Positions 13,171 to 28,100 of a stretch of 64,000 nucleotides of DNA are shown here, in pieces. Each line of letters opens with the position of its first letter. Positions within the stretch are counted from its first letter, which is position 1. Under the pieces are notes generated by a model that saw nothing but the letters and a program-made list of their open reading frames with translations, did not search any database and had not been told where the DNA came from. The stretch is taken from positions 1 through 64,000 of the forward strand of contig JAPDOI010001507.1 in the NCBI GenBank assembly GCA_029168955.1, written 5' to 3'. The DNA comes from Aplectana chamaeleonis (Eukaryota; Nematoda; Chromadorea; Rhabditida; Cosmocercidae). Made by a program: the position numbers and the translations under genes.

Positions 13171-16100
13171 CGCCGGTAAAAGTGTGTGGGACCCAACTGG
13201 GGATGCGCCAAGCGCCGGGGAAATTGTGTGAGACCCAACCACGGGTGCGCCAAGCGCCAGGGAAAGTGTGTGGGACCCAACTGAAGGTGCGCCAAGCGCC
13301 GGGGAAAGTTTGTGGGACCAGACTGGGGGTGCGCCAGGCACCCCCAGATGTGTGTGGGACCCAACTGAGGGTGCGCCAAGAGCCGGGCAATGTGTGTGGG
13401 ACCTGATCGGGAATGCGCCAAGCGCCAGGCAAAGTGTGTGGGACCCTAATGGGGCGCGTCGAGTGCCGGGGAAAGTGTGCGGGACCCAACTGAGCGTGCG
13501 CCATGCGCCGGGAAAAGTGTTTGGGACCCAATCGGGTATGCGCCAAGCGCCAGGCAAAGTGTGTGGGACCCTATTGGGGTGCGTCGAGTGCAGGGGAAAG
13601 TGTGCGGGACCAAAGTCAAAGTGCGCTGAGCGCCGGGCAACGTGTGTGGGACCCAATCGGGAATGCGCCAAGCGCCAGGCAAAGTGTGTGGGACCCTAAT
13701 GGGGCGCGTCGAGTGCCGGGGAAAGTGTGCGGGACCAAAGTAAAAGTGCGCTGAGCGCCGGGAAAAGTGTGTGGGACCCAACTGAGGATGCGCCAAGCGC
13801 CGGGGAAATTGTGTGGGACCCTAATGGGGTGCGTCGAGGGCAGGGGAAAGTGTGCGGGACCAAAGTAAAAGTGCGCTGAGCGCCGGGCAACGTGTGTGGG
13901 ACCCAATCGGGAATGCGCCAAGCGCCAGGCAAAGTGTGTGGGACCCTAATGGGGCGCGTCGAGTGCCGGGGAAAGTGTGTGCGGGACCCAAGTAAAGTGC
14001 GCTGAGCGCCGGGTAAAGTGTGGGACCCAACTGGGGATGCGCCAAGCGCCGGGGAAATTGTGTGAGACCCAACCACGGGTGCGCCAAGCGCCAGGGAAAG
14101 TGTGTGGGACCCAACTGAAGGTGCGCCAAGCGCCGGGGAAAGTTTGTGGGACCAGACTGGGGGTGCGCCAGGCACCCCCAGATGTGTGTGGGACCCAACT
14201 GAGGGTGCGCCGAGAGCCGGGCAATGTGTGTGGGACCTGATCGGGAATGCGCCAAGCGCCAGGCAAAGTGTGTGGGACCCTAATGGGGCGCGTCGAGTGC
14301 CGGGGAAAGTGTGCGGGACCGAATTAAAAGTGCGCTGAGCGCCGGGCAACGTGTGTGGGACCCAATCGGGAATGCGCCAAGCGCCAGGCAAAGTGTGTGG
14401 GACCATAATGGGGCGCGTCGAGTGCCGGAGAAAGTGTGCGGGACCAAAGTAAAAGTGCGCTGAGCGCCGGGAAAAGGGTGTGAGACCCAAATGGGGGTGC
14501 GCCAAGCGCCGGGGAAATTGTGTGGGACCGAACTAAAAGTGCGTTGAGAGCCGGGCAACGTGTGTGGGACCCAATCGGGAATGCGCCAAGCACCAGGGAA
14601 AATGTGTGGGACCCTAATGGGGTGCGTCGAGTGCCGGGGAAAGTGTGCGGGACCAAAGTAAAAGTGCGCTGAGCGCCGGGAAAAGGGTGTGGGACCCAAT
14701 CGGGGATGCGCCAAGCGCCAGGGAAGATGTGTGGGACCCTAATGGGGTGCGTCGAGTGCCGGGGAAAATGTGCGGGACCAAAGTAAAAGTGCGCTGAGCG
14801 CCGGGAAAAGGGTGTGGGACCCAAATGGGGGTGCGCCAAGCGCCGGGGAAATTGTGTGGGACCGAACTAAAAGTGCGTTGAGAGCCGGGCAACGTGTGTG
14901 GGACCCAATCGGGAATGCGCCAAGCACCAGGGAAAATGTGTGGGACCCTAATGGGGTGCGTCGAGTGCCGGGGAAAGTGTGCGGGACCAAAGTAAAAGTG
15001 CGCTGAGCGCCGGGCAACGTGTGTGGGAGGGAATGCGCCAAGCGCCAGGCAAAGTGTGTGGGACCGAACTAAAAGTGCGTTGAGAGCCGGGCAACGTGTG
15101 TGGGACCCAATCGGGAATGCGCCAAGCACCAGGGAAAATGTGTGGGACCCTAATGGGGTGTGTCGAGCGCCGGGGAAAGTGTACGGGACCCAACTGAAGG
15201 TGCGCCATGCGCCGGGGAAAGTGTGTGGGACCCAATCGGGGATGCGCCAAGCGCCAGGGAAAGTGTGTGGGACCCAACTGGGGATGCGCCAAGCGCCGGG
15301 GAATTTCGTGGGACCCAACTGAAGGTGCGCCAAGCGCCGGGGAAAGTTTGTGGGACCAGACTGGGGGTGCGCCGAGAGCCGGGCAACGTGTGTACGACCC
15401 AATCGGGAATGCGCCAAGCACCAGGGAAAATGTGCGGGACCCAAATGGGGTGCGTCGAGCGCCGGGAACGTTTGTGGGACCCAACGGAGGGTGCGCCATG
15501 CGCCGGGGAAAGTGTGTGGGACCCAATCGGGGATGCGCCAAGCGCCAGGCAAAGTGTGTGGGACCCTAATTGGGCGCGTCAAGTGCCGGGGAAAGTGTGC
15601 GGGACCAAAGTAAAAGTGCGCTGAGCGCCGGGAAAAGTGTGTGGGACCCAACTGAGGATGCGCCAAGCGCCGGGGAAATTGTGTGAGACCCAACCATGGG
15701 TGCGCCAAGCGTCAGGGAGAGTGTGTGGGACCCAACTGGGGATGCGCCAAGCGCCGGGGAAGTTCGTGGGACCCAACTGAAGGTGCGCCAAGCGCCGGGG
15801 AAAGTTTGTGGGACCAGACTGGGGGTGCGCCAGGCACCCCCAGATGTGTGTGGGACCCAACTGAGGGTGCGCCGAGAGTCGGGCAACGTGTGTGGGACCT
15901 GATCGGGAATGCGCCAAGCACCAGGGAAAATGTGTGGGACCCTAATGGGGTGCGTCGAGTGTCGGGGAAAGTGTACGGGACCCAACTGAGGGTGCGCAAT
16001 GCGCCGGGGAAAGTGTGTGGGACCCAATCGGGGATGCGCCAAGCGCCAGGCAAAGTGTGTGGGACCCTAATGGGGCGCGTCGAGTGCCGGAGAAAGTGTG

Positions 16101-19100
16101 CGGGACCAAAGTAAAAGTGCGCTGAGCGCCGGGAAAAGTGTGTGGGACCCAACTGGGGATGCGCCAAGCGCCAGGCAAAGTGTGTGGGACCCTAATGGGG
16201 TGCGTCGAGTGCAGGGGAAAGTGTGCGGGACCAAAGTAAAAGTGCGCTGAGCGCCGGGAAACGTGTGTGGGACCCAATCGGGAATGCGCCAAGCGCCAGG
16301 CAAAGTGTGTGGGACCCAAATGCGCCAAGCACCAGGGAAAATGTGTGGGACCCTAATGGGCTGCGTCGAGTGCCGGGGAAAGTGTGCGGGACCAAAGTAA
16401 AAGTGCGCTGAGCGCCGGGCAACGTGTGTGGGACCCAATCGGGAATGCGCCAAGCGCCAGTCAAAGTGTGTGGAACCGAACTAAAAGTGCGTTGAGAGCC
16501 GGGCAACGTGTGTGGGACCCAATCGGGAATGCGTCAAGCACCAGGAAAAATGTGTAGGACCCTAAAGGGGTGTGTCGAGCGCCGGGGAAAGTGTACGGGA
16601 CCCAACTGAATGTGCGCCATGCGCCGGGGAAAGTGTGTGGGACCCAATCGGGGATGCGCCAAGCGCCAGGGAAAGTGTGTGGGACCCTAATGGGGCGCGT
16701 CGAGTGCCGGAGAAAGTGTGCGGGACCAAAGTAAAAGTGCGCTGAGCGCCGGGAAAAGTGTGTGGGACCCAACTGGGGATGCGCCAAGCGCCAGGCAAAG
16801 TGTGTGGGACCCTAATGGGGTGCGTCGAGTGCAGGGAAAGGTGTGCGGGACCAAAGTAAAAGTCCGCTGAGCGCCGGGCAACGTGTGTGGGATCCAATCG
16901 GGAATGCGCCAAGCGCCAGGCAAAGTGTGTGGGATCCTAATGGGGCGCGTCGAGTGCCGGGAAAAGTGTGCGGGACCAAAGTAAAAGTGCGCTGAGCGCC
17001 GGGAAACGTGTGTGGGACCCAATCGGGAATGCGCCAAGCGCCAGGCAAAGTGTGTGGGACCCAAATGCGCCAAGCACCAGGGAAAGTGTGTGGGACCCTA
17101 ATGGGGTGCGTCGAGTGCAGGGGAAAGTGTGCGGGACCAAAGTAAAAGTGCGCTGAGCGCCGGGAAACGTGTGTGGGACCCAATCGGGAATGCGCCAAGC
17201 GCCAGGCAAAGTGTGTGGGACCCAAATGCGCCAAGCACCAGGGAAAATGTGTGGGACCCTAATGGGCTGCGTCGAGTGCCGGGGAAAGTGTGCGGGACCA
17301 AAGTAAAAGTGCGCTGAGCGCCGGGCAACGTGTGTGGGACCCAATCGGGAATGCGCCAAGCGCCAGTCAAAGTGTGTGGGACCCAAATGCGCCAAGCACC
17401 AGGGAAAGTGTGGGACCCAATGGCTGCGTCGAGTGCAGGAAAGTGTGGGACCCAACTGAGCGCCGGGAAACGTGTGGACCCAGAATGCGCCAAGCGCCAG
17501 GCAAAGTGTGTGGGACCCAAAATGCGCCAAGCGCCAGGAAAATGTGGGACCCAATGGGCTGCGTCGAGCGCCGGGGAAAGGTGTGGGACCAAAGTAAAAG
17601 TGCGCTGAGCGCCGGGCAACGTGTGGGACCCAATCGGGAATGCGCCAAGCACCAGGAAAATGTGTGGGACCCTAAATGGGGTGCGTCGAGCGCCGGGGAA
17701 AGTGTGTGGGACCCAACTGAAAGTGCGCTGAGCGCCGGGAAAAGTGTGGGACCCAATCGGGATGCGCCAAGCGCCAGGGAAAGTGTGTGGGACCCTAATG
17801 GGGCGCGTCGAGTGCCGGAGAAAGTGTGCGGGACCAAAGTAAAGTGCGCTGAGCGCCGGGGAACGTGTGTGGGACCCAACTGGGGATGCGCCAAGCGCCA
17901 GGGAAAGTGTGTGGGACCCTAATGGGGTGCGTCGAGTGCAGGGAAAGGTGTGCAGGACCAAAGTAAAGTGCGCTGAGCGCCGGGCAACGTGTGTGGGACC
18001 CAATCGGGAATGCGCCAAGCGCCAGGCAAAGTGTGTGGGACCCTAATGGGGCGCGTCGAGTGCCGGGAAAGTGTGCGGGACCAGTAAAAGTGCGCTGAGC
18101 GCCGGGAAAGTGTGTGGGACCCAATCTGAATGCGCCAAGCGCCAGGCAAAGTGTGTGGGACCCAACTGAGTGCGCCAAGCACCAGGGAAAGTGTGGGACC
18201 CAACTGGGGTGCGTCGAGTGCAGGGAAAGTGTGGGACCAGTGGGTGCGCCAGCGCCGGGAAACGTTTGTGGGACCCAATGAGGGTGCGCCAAGCGCCGGG
18301 CAAAGTGTGTGGGACCCAAATGCGCCAAGCGCCAGGGAAAGTGTGTGGGACCCTAATGGGGCGCGTCGAGTGCCGGGAAAGTGTGCGGGACCAAAGTGAA
18401 AGTGCGCTGAGCGCCGGGCAACGTGTGTGGGACCCAATCGGGAATGCGCCAAGCGCCAGGCAAAGTGTGTGGGACCCAAATGCGCCAAGCACCAGGAAAA
18501 TGTGTGGGACCCTAATGGGGTGCGTCGAGTGCCGGGGAAAGTGTGCGGGACCAGTAAGTGCGCTGAGCGCCGGGAAACGTGTGTGGGACCCAATCGGGAA
18601 TGCGCCAAGCGCCAGGCAAAGTGTGTGGGACCCAAATGCGCCAAGCACCAGGGAAAATGTGTGGGACCCTAATGGGGCTGCGTCGAGTGCCGGGGAAAGG
18701 TGTGCGGGACCAAAGTAAAAGTGCGCTGAGCGCCGGGCAACGTGGGACCCAATCGGGAATGCGCCAAGCACCAGGAAAATGTGTGGGACCCTAAGGGGTG
18801 CGTCGAGCGCCGGGGAAAGTGTACGGGACCCAACTGAATGTGCGCCATGCGCCGGGGAAAGTGTGGGACCCAATCGGGGATGCGCCAAGCGCCAGGAAAG
18901 TGTGGGACCCTAATGGGGCGCGTCGAGTGCCGGAGAAAGTGTGCGGGACCCAAGTGAAAGTGCGCTGAGCGCCGGGGAAAGTGTGTGGGACCCAACGGGG
19001 ATGCGCCAAGCGCCAGGCAAAGTGTGTGGGACCCTAATGGGGTGCGTCGAGTGCCGGGGAAAGGTGTGCGGGACCAAAGTAAAGTCCGCTGAGCGCCGGG

Positions 19101-22100
19101 CAACGTGTGTGGGACCCAATCGAATGCGCCAAGCGCCAGGCAAAGTGTGTGGGACCCTAATGGGGCGCGTCGAGTGCCGGGAAAAGTGTGCGGGACCAAA
19201 GTAAAAGTGCGCTGAGCGCCGGGAAACGTGTGTGGGACCCAATCGGGAATGCGCCAAGCGCCAGGCAAAGTGTGTGGGACCCAAATGCGCCAAGCACCAG
19301 GGAAAATGTGTGGGACCCTAATGGGGTGCGTCGAGTGCCGGGGAAAGTGTGCGGGACCAAAGTAAAAGTGCGCTGAGCGCCGGGCAACGTGTGTGGGACC
19401 CAATCGGGAATGCGCCAAGCGCCAGGCAAAGTGTGTGGAACCGAACTAAAAGTGCGTTGAGAGCCGGGCAACGTGTGTGGGACCCAATCGGGAATGCGCC
19501 AAGCACCAGGAAAAATGTGTAGGACCCTAATGGGGTGTGTCGAGCGCCGGGGAAAGTGTACGGGACCCAACTGAATGTGCGCCATGCGCCGGGGAAAGTG
19601 TGTGGGACCCAATCGGGGATGCGCCAAGCGCCAGGGAAAGTGTGTGGGACCCAACTGGGGATGCGCCAAGCGCCGGGGAATTTCGTGGGACCCAACTGAA
19701 GGTGCGCCAAGCGCCGGGGAAAGTTTGTGGGACCAGACTGGGGGTGCGCCAGGCGCCACCAAATGTTTGTGGGACCCAACTGAGGGTGCGCCGAGAGCCG
19801 GGCAACGTGTGTGGGACCCAATCGGGAATGCGCCAAGCACCAGGGAAAATGTGTGGTACCCTAATGGGGTGCGTCGAGCGCCGGGGAAAGTGTACGGGAC
19901 CCAACTGAGGGTGCGCCATGCGCCGGGGAAAGTGTGTGGGACCCAATCGGGGATGCGCCAAGCGCCAGGCAAAGTGTGTGGGACCCCGATTGGGCGCGTC
20001 GAGTGCCGGGGATAGTGTGCGGGACCAAAGTGCGCTGAGCGCCAGGAAAAGTGTGTGGGACCCAACTGAGGATGCGCCAAGCGCCGGGGAAATTGTGTGA
20101 GACCCAACCATGGGTGCGCCAGGCGTCAGGGAGAGTGTGTGGGACCCAACTGGGGACGCGCCAAGCGCCGGGGAAGTTCGTGGGACCCAACTGAAGGTGC
20201 GCCAAGCGCCGGGGAAAATTTGTGGGACCAGACTGGGGGTGCGCCAGGCACCCCCAGATGTGTGTGGGACCCAACTGAGGGTGCGCCGAGAACCGGGCAA
20301 CGTGTGTGGGACCCAATCGGGGATGCGCCAAGCGCCAGGCAAAGTGTGTGGGACCCTAATGGGGTGCGTCGAGTGCAGGGAAAGGTGTGCGGGACCAAAG
20401 TAAAAGTGCGCTGAGCGCCGGGCAACGTGTGTGGGACCCAATCGGGAGTGCGCCAAGCGCCAGGCAAAGTGTGTGGGACCCTAATGGGGCGCGTCGAGTG
20501 CCGGGAAAAGTGTGCGGGACCAAAGTAAAAGTGCGCTGAGCGCCGGAAAAAGGGTGTGGGACCCAAATGGGGGTGCGCCAAGCGCCGGGGAACATGTGCG
20601 GGACCAAAGTAAAAGTGCGCTGAGCGCCGGGAAAAGGGTGTGGGACCCGATCGGGGATGCGCCAAGCGCCAGGGAAAATGTGTGGGACCCTAATGGGGTG
20701 CGTCGAGTGCCGGGGAAAGTGTGCGGGACCAAAGTAAAAGTGCGCTGAGCGCCGGGCTACGTGTGTGGGACCCAATCGGGAATGCGCCAAGCGCCAGGAA
20801 AAGTGTGTGGGACCGAACTAAAAGTGCGTTGAGAGCCGGGCAACGTGTGTGGGACCCAATCGGGAATGCGCCAAGCACCGGGGAAAATGTGTGGGACCCT
20901 AATGGGGTGTGTCGAACGCCGGGAAAGTGTACGGGACCCAACTGAAGGTGCACCATGCGCCGGGGAAAGTGTGTGGGACCCAATCGGGGATGCGCCAAGC
21001 GCCAGGGAAAGTGTGTGGGACCCAACTGGGGATGCGCCAAGCGCCGGGGAATTTCGTGGGACCCAACTGAAGGTGCGCCAAGCGCCGGGGAAAGTTTGTG
21101 GGACCAGACTGGGGGTGCGCCAGGCGCCACCAAATGTTTGTGGGACCCAACTGAGGGTGCGCCGAGAGCCGGGCAACGTGTGTGGGACCCAATCGGGAAT
21201 GCGCCAAGCACCAGGGAAAATGTGTGGTACCCTAATGGGGTGCGTCGAGCGCCGGGGAAAGTGTACGGGACCCAACTGAGGGTGCGCCATGCGCCGGGGA
21301 AAGTGTGTGGGACCCAATCGGGGATGCGCCAAGCGCCAGGCAAAGTGTGTGGGACCCTAATTGGGCGCGTCGAGTGCCGGGGAAAGTGTGCGGGACCAAA
21401 GTAAAAGTGCGCTGAGCGCCGGGAAAAGTGTGTGGGACCCAACTGGGGATGCGCCAAGCGCCGGGGAAATTGTGTGAGACCCAACCATGGGTGCGCCAAG
21501 CATCAGGGAGAGTGTGTGGGACCCAACTGGGGATGCGCCAAGCGCCGGGGAAGTTCGTGGGACCCAACTGAAGGTGCGCCAAGCGCCGGGGAAAGTTTGT
21601 GGGACCAGACTGGGGGTGCGCCAGGCACCCCCAGATGTGTGTGGGACCCAACTGAGGGTGCGCCGAGAGCCGGGCAACGTGTGTGGGACCTGATCGGGAA
21701 TGCGCCAAGCACCAGGGAAAATGTGTGGGACCCTAATGGGGTGCGTCGAGTGCCGGGGAAAATGTACGGGACCCTACTGAGGGTGCGCAATGCGCCGGGG
21801 AAAGTGTGTGGGACCCAATCGGGGATGCGCCAAGCGCCAGGCAAAGTGTGTGTGACCCTAATGGGGAGCGTCGAGTGCCGGAGAAAGTGTGCGGGACCAA
21901 AGTAAAAGTGCGCTGAGCGCCGGGAAAAGTGTGTGGGACCCAACTGGGGATGCGCCAAGCGCCAGGCAAAGTGTGCGGGACCCTAATGGGGCGCGTCGAG
22001 TGCCGGGAAAAGTGTGCGGGACCAAAGTAAAAGTGCGCTGAGCGCCGGTAAAAGGGTGTGAGACCCAAATGGGGGTGCGCCAAGCGCCGGGGAAATTGTG

Positions 22101-25100
22101 TGGGACCGAACTAAAAGTGCGTTGAGAGCCGGGCAACGTGTGTCGGACCCAATCGGGAATGCGCCAAGCACCAGGGAAAATGTGTGGGACCCTAATGGGT
22201 GCGTCGAGTGCCGGGGAAAGTGAGCGGGACCAAAGTAAAAGTGCGCTGAGCGCCGGGAAAAGGGTGTGGGACCCAAATGGGGCTGCGCCAAGCGCCGCGG
22301 AAATTGTGTGGGAGCGAACTAAAAGTGCGTTGAGAGCCGGGCAACGTGTGTGGGACCCAATCGGGAATGCGCCAAGCACCAGGGAAAATGTGTGGGACCC
22401 TAATGGGGCGCGTCGAGTGCCGGGAAAAGTGTGCGGGACGAAAGTAGAAGTGCGCTGAGCGCCGGGCAACGTGTGTGGGACCCAATCGGGAATGCGCCAA
22501 GCGCCAGGCAAAGTGTGTGGGACCCTAATGGGGCGCGTCAAGTGCCGGGAAAAGTGTGCGGGACCAAGTAAAAAGTGCGCTGAGCGCCGGGGAAAAGTGT
22601 GGGACCCAAATGGGGTGCGCCAAGCGCCGGGGAAGTGTGTGGGACCCAATGGGTGCGCCATGCGCCGAAAGCGACCCAATGGGGAAGTGTGTGGGACCCA
22701 AGATGCGACGTGTGCGCCATTGGCGCTGAGCGCCGGGAAAAGTGTGTGGGACCCAACTGAGGATGCGCCAAGCGCCGGGGAAATTGTGTGAGACCCAACC
22801 ATGGGTGCGCCAAGCGTCAGGGAGAGTGTGTGGGACCCTAATGGGGTGCGTCGAGTGCCGGGGAAAGTGTACGGGACCCTACTGAGGGTGCGCAATGCGC
22901 CGGGGAAAGTGTGTGGGACCCAATCGGGGATGCGCCAAGCGCCAGGCAAAGTGTGTGTGACCCTAATGGGGCGCGTCGAGTGCCGGAGAAAGTGTGCGGG
23001 ACCAAAGTAAAAGTGCGCTGAGCGCCGGGAAAAGTGTGTGGGACCCAACTGGGGATGCGCCAAGCGCCAGGCAAAGTGTGCGGGACCCTAATGGGGCGCG
23101 TCGAGTGCCGGGAAAAGTGTGCGGGACCAAAGTAAAAGTGCGCTGAGCGCCGGGCAACGTGTGTGGGACCCAATCGGGAATGCGCCAAGCGCCAGGAAAA
23201 GTGTGTGGGACCGAACTAAAAGTGCGTTGAGAGCCGGGCAACGTGTGTGGGACCCAATCGGGAATGCGCCAAGCACCGGGGAAAGTGTGTGGGACCCTAA
23301 TGGGGTGTGTCGTGCGCCGGGGAAAGTGTACGGGACCCAACTGAGGGTGCGCCATGCGCCGGGGAAAATGTGTGGGACCAAATCGGGGATGCGCCAAGCG
23401 CCAGGAAAAGTGTGTGGGACCCAACTGAGGGTGCGCCGAGAGCCGGGCAACGTGTGTGGGACCCAATCGGGAATGCGCCAAGCACCGGGGAAAATGTGTG
23501 GGACCCTAATGGGGTGTGTCGAGCGCCGGGGAAAGTGTACGGGACCCAACTGAGGGTGCGCCATGCGCCGGGAAAAGTGTGGGACCCAATCGGGATGCGC
23601 CAAGCGCCAGGCAAAGTGTGTGGGACCGTAATGGGGTGCGTCGAGTGCCGGGAAAGTGTGCGGGACCAAAGTAAAGTGCGCTGAGCGCCGGGCAACGTGT
23701 GTGGGACCCAATCGGGAATGCGCCAAGCGCCAGGAAAAGTGTGTGGGACCGAACTAAAAGTGCGTTGAGAGCCGGGCAACGTGTGTGGGACCCAATCGAG
23801 AATGCGCCAAGCACCGGGGAAATTGTGTGGGACCCAACTGAGGGTGCGTTGGAGCGCCGGGCAACGTGTGTGGGACCCAATCGGGAATGCGCCAAGCGCC
23901 AGGGAAAATGTGTGGGACCCTAATGGGGCGCGTCGAGTGCCGGAGAAAGTGTGCGGGACCAAAGTAAAAGGGCGCTGAGCGCCGGGAAAAGTGTGTGGGA
24001 CCCAATCGGGAATGCGCCAAGCGCCAGGAAAAGTGTGTGGGACCCTAATGGGGTGCGTCGAGTGCCGGCGAAAGTGTGCGGGACCAAAGTAAAAGTGCGC
24101 TGAGCGCCGGGCAACGTGTGTGGGACCCAATCGGGAATGCGCCAAGCGCCAGGCAAAGTGTGTGGGACCCTAATTGGGCGCGTCGAGTGCCGGGGAAAGT
24201 GTGCGGGACCAAAGTAAAAGTGCGCTGAGCGCCGGGAAAAGTGTGTGGGACCCAACTGAGGATGCGCCAAGCGCCGGGGAAATTGTGTGAGACCCAACCA
24301 TGGGTGCGCCAAGCGTCAGGGAGAGTGTGTGGGACCCAATCGGGAATGCGCCAAGCACCGGGGAAAATGTGTGGGACCCTAATGGGGTGTGTCGTGCGCC
24401 GGGGAAAGTGTACGGGACCCAACTGAGGGTGCGCCATGCGCCGGGGAAAATGTGTGGGACCCAATCGGGGATGCGCCAAGCGCCAGGAAAAGTGTGTGGG
24501 ACCCAACTGAGGGTGCGCCGAGAGCCGGGCAACGTGTGTGGGACCCAATCGGGAATGCGCCAAGCACCAGGGAAAATGTGTGGTACCCTAATGGGGTGCG
24601 TCGAGCACCGGGGAAAGTGTACGGGACCCAACTGGGGGTGCGCCATGCGCCGGGAAAAGGGTGTGGGACCCAATCGGGGATGCGCCAAGCGCCAGGGAAA
24701 ATGTGTGGGACCGTAATGGGGTGCGTCGAGTGCCGGGGAAAGTGTGCGGGACCAAAGTAAAAGTGCGCTGAGCGCCGGGCAACGTGTGTGGGACCCAATC
24801 GGGAATGCGCCAAGCGCCAGGAAAAGTGTGTGGGACCGAACTAAAAGTGCGTTGAGAGCCGGGCAACGTGTGTGGGACCCAATCGAGAATGCGTCAAGCA
24901 CCGGGGAAATTGTGTGGGACCGAACTAAAAGTGCGTTGAGAGCCGGGCAACGTTTGTGGGACCCAATCGGGAATGCGCCAAGCACCAGGGAAAATGTGTG
25001 GGACCCTAATGGGGTGCGTCGAGTGCCGGGGAAAGTGTGCGGGACCAAAGTAAAAGTGCGCTGAGCGCCGGGAAAAGTGTGTGGGACCCAACTTGGGATG

Positions 25101-28100
25101 CGCCAAGCGCCAGGAAAATGTGTGGGACCCTAATGGGGTGCGTCGAGTGCCGGGGAAAGTGTGCGGGACCAAAGTAAAAGTGCGCTGAGCGCCGGGAAAC
25201 GTGTGTGGGACCCAATCGGGAATGCGCCAAGCGCCAGGCAAAGTGTGTGGGACCCTAATTGGGCGCGTCGAGTGCCGGGGAAAGTGTGCGGGACCAAAGT
25301 AAAAGTGCGCTGAGCGCCGGGAAAAGTGTGTGGGACCCAACTGAGGATGCGCCAAGCGCCGGGGAAATTGTGTGAGACCCAACCATGGGTGCGCCAAGCG
25401 TCAGGGAGAGTGTGTGGGACCCAACTGATGATGCGCCAAGCGCCGGGGAAGTTCGTGAGACCCAACTGAAGGTGCGCCAAGCGCCGGGGAAAGTTTGTGG
25501 GACCAGACTGGGGGTGCGCCAGGCACCCCCAGATGTGTGTGGGACTCAACTGAGGGTGAGCCGAGAGCCGGGCAACGTGTGTGGGACCTGATCGGGAATG
25601 CGCCAAGCACCAGGGAAAATGTGTGGGACCCTAATGGGGTGCGTCGAGTGCCGGGGAAAGTGTACGGACCCAACTGAGGGTGCGCAATGCGCCGGGGAAA
25701 GTGTGTGGGACCCAATCGGGGATGCGCCAAGCGCCAGGCAAAGTGTGTGTGACCCTAATGGGGCGCGTCGAGTGCCGGAGAAAGTGTGCGGGACCAAAGT
25801 AAAAGTGCGCTGAGCGCCGGGAAAAGTGTGTGGGACCCTAATGGGGCGCGTCGAGTGCCGGGAAAAGTGTGCGGGACCAAAGTAAAAGTGCGCTGAGCGC
25901 CGGGAAAAGGGTGTGGGACCCAAATGGGGGTGCGCCAAGCGCCGGGGAAATTGTGTGGGACCGAACTAAAAGTGCGTTGAGAGCCGGGCAACGTGTGGGA
26001 CCCAATCGGGAATGCGCCAAGCACCAGGGAAAATGTGTGGGACCCTAATGGGTGCGTCGAGTGCCGGGGAAAGTGTGCGGGACCAGTAAAAGTGCGCTGA
26101 GCGCCGGGAAAAGGGTGTGGGACCCAATCGGGGATGCGCCAAGCGCCAGGGAAAATGTGTGGGACCGTAATGGGGTGCGTAGAGTGCCGGGGAAAGTGTG
26201 CGGAACCAAAGTAAAAGTGCGCTGAGCGCCGGGCAACGTGTGTGGGACCCAATCGGGAATGCGCCAAGCGCCAGGAAAAGTGTGTGGGACCGAACTAAAA
26301 GTGCGTTGAGAGCCGGGCAACGTGTGTGGGACCCAATCGGGAATGCGCCAAGCACCGGGGAAAATGTGTGGGACCCTAATGGGGTGTGTCGAGCGCCGGG
26401 GAAAGTGTACGGGACCCAACTGAGGGTGCGCCATGCGCCGGGGAAAATGTGTGGGACCCAATCGGGGATGCGCCAAGCGCCAGGGAAAGTGTGTGGGACC
26501 CAACTGGGGATGCGCCAAGCGCCGGGGAATTTTGTGGGACCCAACTGAAGGTGCGCCAAGCGCCGGGGAAAGTTTGTGGGACCAGACTGGGGGTGCGCCA
26601 GGCGCCACCAAATGTTTGTGGGACCCAACTGAGGGTGCGCCGAGAGCCGGGCAACGTGTGTGGGACCCAATCGGGAATGCGCCAAGCACCAGGGAAAATG
26701 TGTGGTACCCTAATGGGGTGCGTCGAGCACCGGGGAAAGTGTACGGGACCCAACTGGGGGTGCGCCATGCGCCGGGAAAAGGGTGTGGGACCCAATCGAG
26801 GATGCGCCAAGCGCCAGGGAAAATGTGTGGGACCGTAATGGGGTGCGTCGAGTGCCGGGGAAAGTGTGCGGGACCAAAGTAAAAGTGCGCTGAGCGCCGG
26901 GCAACGTGTGTGGGACCCAATCGAATGCGCCAAGCGCCAGGAAAGTGTGTGGACCGAACTAAAGTGCGTTGAGAGCCGGGCAACGTGGGACCCAATCGAG
27001 AATGCGTCAAGCACCGGGGAAATTGTGTGGGACCGAACTAAAGTGCGCTGAGAGCCGGGCAACGTGTGTGGGACCCAATCGGGAATGCGCCAAGCACCAG
27101 GGAAAATGTGTGGTACCCTAATGGGGTGCGTCGAGTGCCGAGGAAAGTGTGCGGGACCAAAGTAAAAGTGCGCTGAGCGCCGGGAAAAGTGTGTGGGGCC
27201 CAATCGGGGATGCGCCAAGCGCCAGGAAAATGTGTGGGACCCTAATGGGGTGCGTCGAGTGCCGGGGAAAGTGTGCGGGACCAAAGCAAAGTGCGCTGAG
27301 CGCCGGGAAAGGTGTGTGGGACCCAATCGGGGATGCGCCAAGCGCCAGGCAAAGTGTGTGGGTCCCTAATTGGGCTCGTCGAGTGCCGGGGAAAGTGTGC
27401 GGGACCAAAGTAAAAGTGCGCTGAGCGCCGGGAAAAGTGTGTGGGACCCAACTGGGGATGCGCCAAGCGCCGGGGAAATTGTGTGAGACCCAACCATGGG
27501 TGCGCCAAGCATCAGGGAGAGTGTGTGGGACCCAACTGGGGATGCGCCAAGCGCCGGGGAAGTTCGTGGGACTCAACTGAAGGTGCGCCAAGCGCCGGGG
27601 AAAGTTTGTGGGACCAGACTGGGGGTGCGCCAGGCACCCGCAGATGTGTGTGGGACCCAACTGAGGGTGCGCCGAGAGCCGGGCAATGTGTGTGGGACCT
27701 GATCGGGAATGCGCCAAGCACCAGGGAAAATGTGTGGGACCCTAATGGGGTGCGTCGAGTGCCGGGGAAAGTGTACGGGACCCTACTGAGGGTGCGCAAT
27801 GCGCCGGGGAAAGTGTGTGGGACCCAATCGGGGATGCGCCAAGCGCCAGCAAAGTGTGTGTGACCCTAATGGGGCGCGTCGAGTGCCGGAGAAAGTGTGC
27901 GGGACCAAAGTAAAAGTGCGCTGAGCGCCGGGAAAAGTGTGTGGGACCCTAATGGGGCGCGTCGAGTGCCGGGAAAAGTGTGCGGGACCAAAGTAAAAGT
28001 GCGCTGAGCGCCGGGAAAAGGGTGTGGGACCCAAATGGGGGTGCGCCAAGCGCCGGGGAAATTGTGTGGGACCGAACTAAAAGTGCGTTGAGAGCCGTGC